From: Thermofilaceae archaeon | GTDB taxonomy: Archaea; Thermoproteota; Thermoprotei; Thermofilales; Thermofilaceae | Direction: 5' to 3' | DNA length: 43,023 bases | Assembly (NCBI GenBank): GCA_027027675.1 | Contig: JALVKT010000024.1 | Span: 1-43,023 of the forward strand | Part shown: positions 15,829 to 24,207 of the stretch, piece after piece | Numbering within the stretch: the first letter of the stretch is position 1 | Layout of the letters: every line of letters begins with the position of its first letter | The notes under the pieces: generated by a model | Databases searched by the model: none | Told to the model about the DNA's origin: nothing | What the model saw: only the letters and a program-made list of their open reading frames with translations | Translations under genes and position numbers: made by a program

Positions 15829-17088
15829 TTACGCTTTTCCAAAGAAGGTCACTGAATCGCTGAGCGCGCTGTAGCTGCCCACGAGCTTCCACTCGAACCC
15901 TTTATCGGTCTTTACTATCTGCCATATGGCGTAGTCGCCGCCAGCCCTGTCGCCGTTCTCGTCGAGCATAGTGTTGCCGCTGACTCCGAAGTAGTGCGCC
16001 GCCACTGTTGGAAGTATCTTGGCTATAGTAGCGCCATCATCGGTTCCAGCAGTCATCACTGAGAGCGCCGCCAGCCAGACAGCGTCGTATGCGTTCATGC
16101 TGTAAGCGTCGGGCATCTCGCCGGTCTGAGCCTTGAACTCCTGGATGAACTTCTCCTGGAGCGGGTTCTTGGCTGGCTGGAAGATCGTGGAGAGTATGCC
16201 TCCCAGCTTTACAGCCTCCGCGCCTACCTGGTCTTTAATCTTGGATGAAAGCGCTGTGCCGTCGGTGCCGAACCAGAGGGTGCTGGAGAGGGTTGCGTCC
16301 TGAGCGGCCAGCTTGATGATCTGTATACCGTCGTCCTCGAAGGATATCATGAGCACAGCTGTACCGCTACCCATGCTCTTAACGATTGATGAGAGCTTAG
16401 CTACTTCTCCGCTTAGGTCTTTAGCGTTGGGGTCGTACTTGACGCCCTGAACCTGGCCTCCCATGGCGGTGAATCTTTCCTTGAAAGCCTCGAAGAGGCC
16501 TACTCCCCACGCGTCTCCCCTGTATATAGCGGCCACTTTCTTGAAGCCCTTGGTTGCGATGAGCTTCGCTAGGGCCTTGGACTGGAAGTTGTCTGTTGGC
16601 ACAACCCTGAACACGAAGTCGTTTGGTATGGCGAGGGAGGGGGCGGTGGAGGACTGGCTAATGATAACTATCTTGTTGCTGTCGGCGAAGTTCTTTATGC
16701 CGGAGAGGACGCCGCTGGCCATGGGCCCAATTACTATTTTGACGTTCTGGGCTGCGAGAGACTGGAGCCTTGACAGGGCGACCTGCTTGTCGAGCTGGTC
16801 GTCCTCTATGAGAGCTTTAAACCGGAACTTTGAGCCGCTTTTTGCGGCGAACTCGTTGACGTCCTTTATGGCCATCTTGATCGCTATTTCGTTTTTCTTG
16901 GCGAAGGATGAGAGGGGCCCGGTGAGGGGGAGGAGGGCTCCGATTGGGATCTCTATGGTTTTCTGTCCTCCTGCCTGCTGGGCGGTCTGCGCGGGCATTG
17001 TGGTGAGGGCGGCCGCGTAGCCGCCAATGGCGCCGATAATTATGCCGATAATTAGTAGGGCTAAAGCTTCTTTAGTTATAGCCGGCAT
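15829..17088 (-). CDS. livK: Branched-chain amino-acid ABC transporter substrate-binding protein (LivK-like)
   Basis: A 419-residue periplasmic-binding-fold protein (type 1). The N-terminus is a hydrophobic signal/anchor (LALLIIGIIIGAIGGYAAAL) followed by a Thr/Gln/Ala linker, so it is probably held at the outer face of the membrane. PIGALLPLTGPLSSFAKKNE opens the mature domain, and IGPMASGVLSGIKN with SQSSTAPSLA forms the ligand pocket region. I prefer the ATG at 17088 over that at 17106: a TATA box at about 17114-17123 predicts transcription starting near 17092. There is no lipobox cysteine. It is the first gene of the liv operon. Confidence 0.92.
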   Translation of the reverse strand: MPAITKEALALLIIGIIIGAIGGYAAALTTMPAQTAQQAGGQKTIEIPIGALLPLTGPLSSFAKKNEIAIKMAIKDVNEFAAKSGSKFRFKALIEDDQLDKQVALSRLQSLAAQNVKIVIGPMASGVLSGIKNFADSNKIVIISQSSTAPSLAIPNDFVFRVVPTDNFQSKALAKLIATKGFKKVAAIYRGDAWGVGLFEAFKERFTAMGGQVQGVKYDPNAKDLSGEVAKLSSIVKSMGSGTAVLMISFEDDGIQIIKLAAQDATLSSTLWFGTDGTALSSKIKDQVGAEAVKLGGILSTIFQPAKNPLQEKFIQEFKAQTGEMPDAYSMNAYDAVWLAALSVMTAGTDDGATIAKILPTVAAHYFGVSGNTMLDENGDRAGGDYAIWQIVKTDKGFEWKLVGSYSALSDSVTFFGKA

Positions 17089-17113
17089 ACGGCTAAGCTC
17101 ATTCAATTTATTC

Positions 17114-17123
17114 TATATAAAAA
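17114..17123 (-). promoter_or_regulatory. TATA box of the liv operon
   Basis: The minus strand reads TTTTTATATA here. The expected start 25-27 bp downstream falls near 17092, just before the ATG at 17088. This indicates a near-leaderless mRNA and decides the livK start. Confidence 0.5.
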
Positions 17124-17228
17124 TTGTCTGAAAATCGAGGTTTTTGAATGTTAGAATAAGAGTTTCACATATATATGTAGTGCGCAACTATTAAATATAA
17201 ATAGTTTGCCCCGAACTTGTTATATCAT

Positions 17229-17240
17229 AATATCGATATT
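17229..17240. promoter_or_regulatory. Perfect 12-bp palindrome in the livK-moaA divergent gap
   Basis: AATATCGATATT lies in a very AT-rich 210-bp divergent region that also holds several ATATA-type runs. It may be a regulator site or chance in AT-rich DNA. No cognate regulator is adjacent. Confidence 0.25.
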
Positions 17241-17298
17241 CATAGTTCCCAATAACGTTATATTGACCTCTTAACAATAAAATAGAATTGGTGTCTTC

Positions 17299-18345
17299 GT
17301 GGCTCTAATAGACCGTTACGGCCGCCCACTCACACACCTCCGAATCTCTGTGACCAGCGGCTGCAACTATAGGTGCATCTTCTGCCACCGGGAGGGCGAA
17401 CTAGGAACCCCTGACATGCTAGACCCAGCCAAGATAGGACTCGTAGCGGAGGCAGCCTCAAGGATAGGCATCAGGTATTACAAGATAACCGGCGGCGAGC
17501 CTCTTTCAAGGCGGGATATAGACAGCATTGTCGCCTCTGCCAAGCTCTATGGTCGCGGCGAGGTTTCCCTAACAACTAACGGCTACTTCTTAGTTGACAG
17601 GCTCCCCGCCCTGACTGACGCTGGACTGGATAGGATAAACGTGAGCTTGCACTCCCTTAATGGAGAACGGTACAGAGCATTAACAGGCGTTAATGGTCTA
17701 GACCGGGTGTTAGAGGGGCTTTCTCTGGCTAGAGACCTTGGCGTGCCCGTGAAGCTGAACTATGTGCTTACACGACTTAACCGTGACGACCTCTGGGATG
17801 TCCTGGACTACGCGTCCCAAATGGGGTTTAACATAAACGTGATAGAGCTTATACCTGTAGGTGAGGGTGGGAAAAGGTTTTCTGACCTGTACGTGAGCAT
17901 CACGTCTATAGTAAAAGAGCTTCTAGAGAGGGCGGAGAAAATAGAGGTGAGAGACCTCCAATCGAGACCCCGCATAGTACTTCCCTCAGGGATTTACGTT
18001 GAACTCATAGCGAGCTACTGTAACCCCTACTTCTGCATGGGCTGTACGAAGATTAGGCTCACACATGATGGCATGCTAAAACCCTGTATAAACAGGAACG
18101 ACAACCTGGTAAACCTGAACCCAATATTCGCCGCAGATATATCACGTGAAGAGAAGGTGGAAAAGATTGTTGAAGCCTTTTCACGAGCAAATGCTTTGAG
18201 GGAGCCCTTCTTCAGGATAAAAAACGGCGTTTGCGTGAGCTACAACAAAGCCATAAAAGGCAGTCCTAGGTTCCCGTTAGAGATTCAGCAAGCCCTTCTA
18301 CGGCATGCCAGAAGCGAGGAGCATTCTCCAAGCCAGCCCCTTTGA
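17299..18345 (+). CDS. moaA: GTP 3',8-cyclase (molybdenum cofactor biosynthesis protein A)
   Basis: A 348-residue radical-SAM enzyme that makes the first pterin intermediate of molybdopterin from GTP. Cys22, Cys26 and Cys29 in SGCNYRCIFCHREG bind the SAM [4Fe-4S] cluster, and KITGGEPLSRRDI (68-80) binds SAM. The C-terminal second cluster is CNPYFCMGC followed by LTHDGMLKPC. NVSLHSLNGERYRALTG is the MoaA substrate-side segment. A GTG start gives the standard N-terminus (IDRYGRPLTHLRISVT). The last GG of MoaA is not present; the tail ends HSPSQPL. Its 3' end overlaps the convergent MinD-type gene by 80 bp. Confidence 0.9.
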   Translation: MALIDRYGRPLTHLRISVTSGCNYRCIFCHREGELGTPDMLDPAKIGLVAEAASRIGIRYYKITGGEPLSRRDIDSIVASAKLYGRGEVSLTTNGYFLVDRLPALTDAGLDRINVSLHSLNGERYRALTGVNGLDRVLEGLSLARDLGVPVKLNYVLTRLNRDDLWDVLDYASQMGFNINVIELIPVGEGGKRFSDLYVSITSIVKELLERAEKIEVRDLQSRPRIVLPSGIYVELIASYCNPYFCMGCTKIRLTHDGMLKPCINRNDNLVNLNPIFAADISREEKVEKIVEAFSRANALREPFFRIKNGVCVSYNKAIKGSPRFPLEIQQALLRHARSEEHSPSQPL

Positions 18346-19039
18346 GGAGGACCTCCTCCAGCGTCTCGTCAAAGGGTATTTTAGCTAGAACCCGCAGGTT
18401 TTCTGTCTCAGCATATTTCTCTAGGAGTTGTGATCCTGGATGGGGAGCTCCGCCTGGCAGTGTGGCCATATTTTCAACTATTCCAGCTATCCTTATTTTC
18501 TCGTCACGTAGGAGAGATACTAGTCTTTTAACGACTGAAAGGGCGATGATCGATGGCGTAGCTACTACGAGGAATCTATGTGTGTGGCGACGGAAAATTC
18601 TAGTAGATAAGAGCATTTCGTCGCCCGTGCCTGGCGGTAAGTCTACCACTAGGTAGTCTAGGCTGCCCCAGTCCGTGTTGGAAATTATGTCCTCGACAAC
18701 CTCCGTCTTCGCGGCCCCCTTTAGGGGGAGGGGGTTGTCTCCCACGAGAAACGCGAGGGACATGACCTTCATTCCTCTGTGAGGCACGGGTTCTAGCCCC
18801 CGCCTGCTCCCGGTGAGCCTGACGTTTTTGATCCCGAGTATGGCTGGTATGGAGGGGCCGTGCACGTCTAAGTCGAAGAGCCCCACCTTGTACCCCTTCT
18901 TGGCAAGGGCCAGCGCTAAAGCCGCGGATACAACGCTTTTCCCTACACCACCCTTTCCGCTTCCCACGAGTAAAGTCTCGCCGATCTCTGAGAGCCTTTT
19001 CTCGGCGAGCACCTCCCAAGGCTCTACCTGGAGACTCAT
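18266..19039 (-). CDS. hypB: MinD/Mrp-type P-loop ATPase, probable HypB (nickel insertion)
   Basis: A 257-residue SIMIBI-class ATPase. The deviant P-loop GSGKGGVGKS is at 26-35, the switch I FDLDVHGPSIP at about 55-65, and VVDLPPGTGDE near 130 is Walker B-like, as in Mrp/NBP35. It has no cysteine at all, so the C-terminal CxxC that carries the Fe-S cluster in Mrp/NBP35 scaffolds is missing. Its start overlaps the hypA stop in an ATGA. In Thermococcus a MinD-type ATPase replaces the GTPase HypB as partner of HypA, and the context here argues for the same role in delivering nickel to the hydrogenase. No classical HypB GTPase is in the window. Confidence 0.75.
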   Translation of the reverse strand: MSLQVEPWEVLAEKRLSEIGETLLVGSGKGGVGKSVVSAALALALAKKGYKVGLFDLDVHGPSIPAILGIKNVRLTGSRRGLEPVPHRGMKVMSLAFLVGDNPLPLKGAAKTEVVEDIISNTDWGSLDYLVVDLPPGTGDEMLLSTRIFRRHTHRFLVVATPSIIALSVVKRLVSLLRDEKIRIAGIVENMATLPGGAPHPGSQLLEKYAETENLRVLAKIPFDETLEEVLLKGAGLENAPRFWHAVEGLAESLTGT

Positions 19040-19482
19040 TCCCTCTCACCCTCAACGCTCTTTATCCTAACGCTGAACGGGTTTTCCAGCTCGAAATCTC
19101 GGCTACCGCATTTGGGGCATTTTAGGAAGGAGTATACGAGCATGGGGAGGTAGTGTAGTGGCGGGTCACTGGTTCCTTCTTCATCGACTATGCTGTGCCC
19201 GCTCGTAGCCTCCTGTATGTAGCGTAGCGCCTCCTTCAGATCCCATCGGTACCCACAGTTCTTACAGACAAAGTGAACTGGCGATTTCAGGATTATGAGC
19301 TCGGCGTTCTGCGCGGGGGTTCCCTGGGCGAGTATTCTGAACGCCTCCTCCATGATGTCCGTCTCGAGCTGTGAGAGCTCGTTTACCTCTATCTCTACGC
19401 GCGTTATCCTCTTTAGCCCCTTTTCTTCGGCGAACCGTGTGACAGCCTCAACTATTGATTGGGTCACGCTCCATTCGTGCAT
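19036..19482 (-). CDS. hypA: Hydrogenase nickel-insertion protein HypA
   Basis: A 148-residue HypA that carries Ni(II) to the hydrogenase large subunit. MHEW at the N-terminus contains the Met1-His2 nickel site, with Glu3 beside it. Zinc is bound by Cys73, Cys76, Cys122 and Cys125 (FVCKNC and LKCPKC). The 45-residue spacing between the two CxxC pairs is much longer than in bacterial HypA (about 12-13). A comparable insertion is known in Thermococcales HypA and may form the interface with a MinD-type HypB. It is co-transcribed with that ATPase and divergent from hypD. Confidence 0.92.
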   Translation of the reverse strand: MHEWSVTQSIVEAVTRFAEEKGLKRITRVEIEVNELSQLETDIMEEAFRILAQGTPAQNAELIILKSPVHFVCKNCGYRWDLKEALRYIQEATSGHSIVDEEGTSDPPLHYLPMLVYSFLKCPKCGSRDFELENPFSVRIKSVEGERE

Positions 19483-19539
19483 GGCTGCGATAAAGTATTA
19501 TGACATGAAACTAATAATGGGTTTCTGGGTTACAAAGCT

Positions 19540-20712
19540 GTGCAGAAGCTGGAGCTAGACGCTCTTCGGTATAACCGCGAGGCCGCGGAAAAAGTTAGGA
19601 GGATTATTTGGAAGCTAGCGGGTAGGCTTGGTGGCCGGACTGTAAAGTTGATGAATTTCTGCGGTACGCATGAGTGGACAACAGTTCATTTCGGCTTACG
19701 CAGCCTAATGCCCCCCAACGTTAAACTCGTAGCAGGGCCTGGCTGCCCAGTATGTGTGACCCCCTCCCACTACATCGAAGAATCCATAAGACTTGCAATG
19801 GACGGCGTAAAGGTTTACAGTTTTGGGGACGCATTTAAGCTCCCAGCGCTGCGCAGGGTGAAGGGCGCTAGGAACCTCGAAGAGGCTAAAGCACTGGGCG
19901 GCTCCGTAGAGGTAGTGTACAGCTTCCTAGACGCCGTCAAGAAGGCCCGCGCCGACGACGGTGAAGGAGTCTTTCTAGGGATAGGGTTTGAAACTACGAC
20001 GCCTAGCTACTCGATACCTTTACGTTCTAGGCAGATACCTGACAATCTCTTCTTTCTAAGCGTGTTGAGGCTTACGCCTCCAGCGGCGGACTTCGCTATT
20101 AAAGCGGCGCTTGACAGGGGTCTTACCCCGGTTCAAGGCATAATAGCCCCGGGCCACGTGTCGACGATTATAGGCGCCAAGCCTTGGAAGGAGCTAGCCG
20201 AGAAGTACGGTATTCCCGCGGTTGTATCGGGGTTTGAGCCCTTAGACCTTCTAGTGTCCATCGCGATGCTGTTGAAGATGATAGTTGAGGGTAGAAACAC
20301 CGTGGAGATAGAGTATAAGAGGCTTGTAACCTGGGAGGGCAACATATATGTTCAGAGAGTCAACTCCGAGGTTTTCCAGGTGGAGGATGCCGCGTGGAGG
20401 GGGCTGGGCTTCATACCAGAGAGCGGCCTTGAACTTAAGGGTGAATACAGGAGATACGATGCCGCCAGAGAGTTCGGCATAGAGCCCTTGACTAGGGAGA
20501 AGTGGAGGTACGACCTGCCCGCGGCCTGTAAATGCGCTGATATAACTCTCGGCCTCGCGGAGCCCACGGACTGCCCCATGTTTAAGAAGGCCTGTACGCC
20601 TGAGAGGCCTATAGGGCCGTGCATGGTGTCCCTTGAGGGGACGTGCGCCGTGTGGGCTCGTTTCGGCGGTGGAGGACTGGCCGAGGAGATAGCCCGTGAG
20701 GTGGGTGTCTGA
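19540..20712 (+). CDS. hypD: Hydrogenase maturation protein HypD
   Basis: A 390-residue HypD that, with HypC, forms the scaffold on which Fe(CN)2CO is built. Cys41 in NFCGTHEW is the iron/thiol site, and Cys69 and Cys72 in GPGCPVCVTP are the conserved redox pair. GFETTTPS near 148-155 is the family motif. Near the C-terminus four conserved cysteines (AACKCADI, TDCPMFKKAC, GPCMVS) hold the [4Fe-4S] cluster. It has a GTG start and is the first gene of hypDCE; hypC follows after 2 bp. Confidence 0.95.
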   Translation: MQKLELDALRYNREAAEKVRRIIWKLAGRLGGRTVKLMNFCGTHEWTTVHFGLRSLMPPNVKLVAGPGCPVCVTPSHYIEESIRLAMDGVKVYSFGDAFKLPALRRVKGARNLEEAKALGGSVEVVYSFLDAVKKARADDGEGVFLGIGFETTTPSYSIPLRSRQIPDNLFFLSVLRLTPPAADFAIKAALDRGLTPVQGIIAPGHVSTIIGAKPWKELAEKYGIPAVVSGFEPLDLLVSIAMLLKMIVEGRNTVEIEYKRLVTWEGNIYVQRVNSEVFQVEDAAWRGLGFIPESGLELKGEYRRYDAAREFGIEPLTREKWRYDLPAACKCADITLGLAEPTDCPMFKKACTPERPIGPCMVSLEGTCAVWARFGGGGLAEEIAREVGV

Positions 20713-20714
20713 CC

Positions 20715-21017
20715 ATGTGTTGGGGTGTACCTGCTCGCGTGATAAAAATAGGGGAGTATACTGCGCTAGTTGATTTTGGCGGCGGAAGCACGAGGGAAGT
20801 TGTGCTTGCCGCGAAGGATGTGAAGGAGGGAGACCTTGTAATGGTGCACGCTGGCGCCATTATAGGTAGGATTAGCGAAGAGGAACTGCTGAGCTCGTTA
20901 GAGCTGTACAAGGAGATGGCTGTTTCTCTCGCAGATGGGGAGGAGCGGAGGGAGATTGAGGAGTACATTGAGAGGTATAAGCAGTTGCTGGGGGTGAAGA
21001 GTGGTGGTGAAAGCTAG
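20715..21017 (+). CDS. hypC: Hydrogenase maturation chaperone HypC
   Basis: A 100-residue HypC/HupF chaperone that shuttles the Fe(CN)2CO unit from HypD to the large subunit. It begins MCWGVPARV with the essential Cys2 exposed after Met removal. A small beta barrel (TALVDFGGGSTREVVLA, DLVMVHAGAIIGRI) follows. The C-terminal helical tail is typical in length. It overlaps the start of hypE by 17 bp. Confidence 0.95.
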   Translation: MCWGVPARVIKIGEYTALVDFGGGSTREVVLAAKDVKEGDLVMVHAGAIIGRISEEELLSSLELYKEMAVSLADGEERREIEEYIERYKQLLGVKSGGES

Positions 21018-22044
21018 GTTTTTAACTTTGGCTCACGGGGCCGGCGGCGTTGAGACGGGAGAGATCCTGGAAGAACTTGTTCTCTCAAAGTTTCCTCCTG
21101 AGCTTAAGAAGGCCCTAGAGGGTTACGGAACAGACGTACTTGATGATGGTGCGACGCTAAAGATAGGGGGCCTCCACGTAGTCCTCTCCATAGACGCGTA
21201 CACTGTGAACCCGCCGTTTTTCCCTGGTGGAAACATCGGCGTACTGGCTGCCTCTGGCTCGATAAACGACGTTTTAATGATGGGTGGGCGGCCGGTGGCT
21301 ATGATGGACTCCATAGTTGCCCAAGAAGGTTTTCCAGTCGACAAGTTGGACGTGATAATGGAGTCTTTCGCCAAGGTCCTTAGGGAAAACGGTGTCGCCC
21401 TCATCGGAGGAGACCTCAAGGTTTTACCGAAAGACGACCTTAGCGGCGTGGTCATAACAACTGTGGGGGTAGGCCTTGCGCGAAAAGTTATAGTTGATAG
21501 AGACCTCAGGCCGGGAGACAAGATAGTTGTGAGCGGCCCTCTCGGCGAGCATGGGGCCACGATACTTGCGCTCCAGTACGGCGTAGACTTGGGGGAAACC
21601 CAGCTTAGAAGTGATGTCCGCCCGCTCACCGACTTGATGCTTCCCCTGCTTGAGAAGTACGGCGATCACATACATGCGGCTAGAGACCCTACGCGGGGAG
21701 GTCTAGCCATGACTTTGAACGACTGGGCCCGGGAGAGCGGAACCGTCATAGTGGTGGAGGAAGACAGGATTCCCCTGAGAGAACCTGTGGTCTCTTATGC
21801 CGAGATGCTGGGTATAGAGCCTTTAGCCCTTGCCTCTGAGGGCGTGGCCGTACTGGGCGTCGCGGCTGACGTGGCGGAAGAAATAGTTGGCGAGATGCGT
21901 AGGCTCGGCTACAGCGAGGCTTCTGTGATAGGGGAGGCTAGGAGGAGCGAGAAGTATAGCGGATACGTGCTCTATAAGAGCAGTGTCGGCGGAGTAAGGA
22001 TACTTGAGCCTCCTCGCGGAGAACTTGTGCCTAGGATATGTTAA
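21001..22044 (+). CDS. hypE: Hydrogenase maturation protein HypE
   Basis: A 347-residue PurM/ThiL-fold enzyme that dehydrates carbamoylated cysteine to a thiocyanate, the CN source of the active site. It ends with PRIC, so the modified C-terminal Cys347 is present. LAHGAGGVETGEILEEL (9-25) and DDGATLKIGG (47-56) form the ATP site, and HAARDPTRGGLAMTLNDWA lies mid-protein. Several GTG codons lie at the start (21001, 21004, 21007); I keep the first. HypF, its carbamoyl donor partner, is not in this window. Confidence 0.95.
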   Translation: MVVKARFLTLAHGAGGVETGEILEELVLSKFPPELKKALEGYGTDVLDDGATLKIGGLHVVLSIDAYTVNPPFFPGGNIGVLAASGSINDVLMMGGRPVAMMDSIVAQEGFPVDKLDVIMESFAKVLRENGVALIGGDLKVLPKDDLSGVVITTVGVGLARKVIVDRDLRPGDKIVVSGPLGEHGATILALQYGVDLGETQLRSDVRPLTDLMLPLLEKYGDHIHAARDPTRGGLAMTLNDWARESGTVIVVEEDRIPLREPVVSYAEMLGIEPLALASEGVAVLGVAADVAEEIVGEMRRLGYSEASVIGEARRSEKYSGYVLYKSSVGGVRILEPPRGELVPRIC

Positions 22045-22048
22045 AAAA

Positions 22049-23410
22049 TTAGGCCTTTTCGATTTTATCTGCTAGAACCTCTACGATGTTTTTAACCGCC
22101 ACGTCTAGGCCGTATACCCTCGCGTTCATCCTTATCGTGTGTATGCATCCTACGCAGGCCGTGGCCACGACGTCGGCTCCTGACTCCTTTATCTCGTCTA
22201 TCTTTGCCTTGCCGGCTATGTGCATGTCGTGCTCCAGGTTTTTGAGGAACTCCATCTCCTCCTTTGAAATCTTCATGTTCATGCCTGTGAGCTTGCCTAG
22301 GAAGTTTAGTGTGGGAAGCACCACGCAGGCTATGGCGTTTCCTCCTCCACAGCACTTGTTGAAGAGGCCATGGCTTGCAAGTTTCCTAAAGTTGCTGGAA
22401 GCCATTGAGAGAACCTCCGCTGGCTCCTCGATGAGCCCGGCGAAGCGCCCCATCTTGCAGGGGCTGTGCCACGTGACCTTCTCGTCCCCCTTCTTGAACT
22501 TTATTTCTCCGCGCTTTGCGGCTTCAAGCACTAGCTCGACAAAGTGTATCACCTTGAAGGGAGGCTTTTCTCCAACGATTTTTGGCAGGTCGAACCTGAA
22601 GGACGTGTAGGGGTAGCCTCCGTCGCTTAGAACCACGTATTCCGGGCCTATCTCCTTTATGTAGTTGTAGATCCTCTTTATGGTCTCGGCTGCCGCTTCG
22701 CCGTCTCCCGCGAGCGCGCCCACCGGCGCCCTTATGGAGAGCGGGTCGCTGGGCATTGTCCAGTCTACTCCCATTGTTGAGAGTATCTTTACGGCGGAGA
22801 CTATCGCTTCGGGCGAGATCATCGCCTCGGCGAGCGATGTTATGTAGAGGTACTTTGCGCCTTTCTTGTCGAGGGGTAGCTCTCCCCCAGCCGCCTCCTT
22901 AGCTTTTTCCAGTACCTCGCTCCACAGCTTCTTGAACCCCTCAACCTGGTTGTAGGCGGTGCTCACTTCGAGGTCTATCATAGCCTTGAGCGCCGTGGGT
23001 ACGCGTCCGGTCTTTGTAAGGAATCCTCTGACGAGCTTTATCATCTCTCCGCTATGTATGCCGAAGGGGCATGTGACGTAGCAGAGGCCACAGTTTGTGC
23101 AGCGGTAAGCCATCTCGGCCCACTTGTTGAGTTCCTCGGCGCTTCTCGGGACGCCGGCGTGGAAAAGCCAGGGGAAGATCTTCGGCAGTATTGACAGCTG
23201 GCTTCTAGTGAGCTTTCTCAGATTCTCCGCCTTGTTTACTGGTCCATACTCCTCTCCAACAGCGTAGTAGGGGCACGCTGTCTCGCAGGCAGCGCATGAA
23301 ACACAGTTTTCTATGAAGTGCACCATTACCGGGTCCATGTGGCTAGCTATGCTCTCGGCGGCCGCCTTAACCCTTCCCGGATCATATGAGACCCAGTCTA
23401 CCTCTACCAT
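22049..23410 (-). CDS. Isp2-like HdrD-family iron-sulfur protein of the hydrogenase operon
   Basis: A 453-residue protein with two N-terminal [4Fe-4S] ferredoxin motifs (NCVSCAACETACPYYA near 36-51, and RCTNCGLCYVTCPFG near 102-116). The C-terminal half has a cysteine-rich CCG motif of the heterodisulfide reductase type: HSPC, NKCCGGG, then TACVGC. The first CCG repeat seems to have lost its cysteines. In Allochromatium-type clusters such a protein, Isp2, passes electrons between the [NiFe] hydrogenase and the membrane pool with Isp1. Here it is the last gene of the hydrogenase operon, 2 bp after the Isp1-like gene, and convergent with hypE. No methanogen hdr gene is nearby. Confidence 0.85.
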   Translation of the reverse strand: MVEVDWVSYDPGRVKAAAESIASHMDPVMVHFIENCVSCAACETACPYYAVGEEYGPVNKAENLRKLTRSQLSILPKIFPWLFHAGVPRSAEELNKWAEMAYRCTNCGLCYVTCPFGIHSGEMIKLVRGFLTKTGRVPTALKAMIDLEVSTAYNQVEGFKKLWSEVLEKAKEAAGGELPLDKKGAKYLYITSLAEAMISPEAIVSAVKILSTMGVDWTMPSDPLSIRAPVGALAGDGEAAAETIKRIYNYIKEIGPEYVVLSDGGYPYTSFRFDLPKIVGEKPPFKVIHFVELVLEAAKRGEIKFKKGDEKVTWHSPCKMGRFAGLIEEPAEVLSMASSNFRKLASHGLFNKCCGGGNAIACVVLPTLNFLGKLTGMNMKISKEEMEFLKNLEHDMHIAGKAKIDEIKESGADVVATACVGCIHTIRMNARVYGLDVAVKNIVEVLADKIEKA

Positions 23411-23412
23411 TT

Positions 23413-24201
23413 TTAGACACCCCTCGTGTATTTCAGGTCATACCACTCGTGGAGCTTGCCAAACCAGAAGCTGAAGACGAAGTGCCAGAACTTCGTGAAT
23501 GGTAGCAGTGCCACGAGGGCCTCAGCCAGTATTATGTGGATGCCAAGCATGAGCCTGTAAGTTACGATGTCGCCGCTGGGAAGGTGGTGTGCCGCGAGAA
23601 AGCCGAAGACAAGTATTAGCAGCAACAGTGTGAGGTCGAAGAAGTCGCCGAGCCTTACATGGTGAAGGCCCTGGGCCCTCCTGACAATCTTGTCTCCAAG
23701 CTTGTAGGATACGCCGAGGATCGCCAGTATCGCTAGGACGTCGCCGTTCAATATGATCGTCAAGGGGCCCCATATCGTGTTTACAAAGCCCCACTGCATC
23801 TCAGAAACAGGCTTTATCGGCGAGACCGCAGAGAGCGCCCCAGTGGTCGCCGAGAGGGGTATGGCGAAGGGTTCTAGGAGGGCGTAGGGCGGGAACCAGT
23901 ATGCAAAGAATGCTATGTGCTGGCTAAGCAGAAAGATGAGGGGTATAACGCCGAGGATGTGGAGCATTACGAGGCCTGTTATAAAGTCGTGGGGCTTCCT
24001 CTTGATGCTCTGGATTATGGGGTCTAAAAAAGTCATTACAAGCTCCTTGGCCAGGTGGCCGGCCCCCCTCTTGCGGCGTTCCGGCCTCGGCGCTCTCTTC
24101 CAGAAGAGCAGGTACTTGAGAAGCCTGTACGTCGCTCCGAAGGCGAAGATGCCTACCACGTAGGGGGGAGCGACATAGATTGCGAAGTCTAGGAGATCCA
24201 T
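23413..24201 (-). CDS. Isp1-like membrane cytochrome b subunit (NarI/HdrE-type)
   Basis: A 262-residue integral membrane protein with about five transmembrane helices, similar to nitrate reductase gamma and HdrE. Candidate haem-b histidines are present in membrane segments (VMLHILGVIP, LLSQHIAFFAYW, LAAHHLPSGD, MLGIHIILAEAL). It probably anchors the hydrogenase and the HdrD-like subunit and exchanges electrons with the quinone pool. It sits between the large-subunit gene (6 bp) and the Isp2-like gene (2 bp). Confidence 0.82.
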   Translation of the reverse strand: MDLLDFAIYVAPPYVVGIFAFGATYRLLKYLLFWKRAPRPERRKRGAGHLAKELVMTFLDPIIQSIKRKPHDFITGLVMLHILGVIPLIFLLSQHIAFFAYWFPPYALLEPFAIPLSATTGALSAVSPIKPVSEMQWGFVNTIWGPLTIILNGDVLAILAILGVSYKLGDKIVRRAQGLHHVRLGDFFDLTLLLLILVFGFLAAHHLPSGDIVTYRLMLGIHIILAEALVALLPFTKFWHFVFSFWFGKLHEWYDLKYTRGV

Positions 24202-24207
24202 GCCGCT

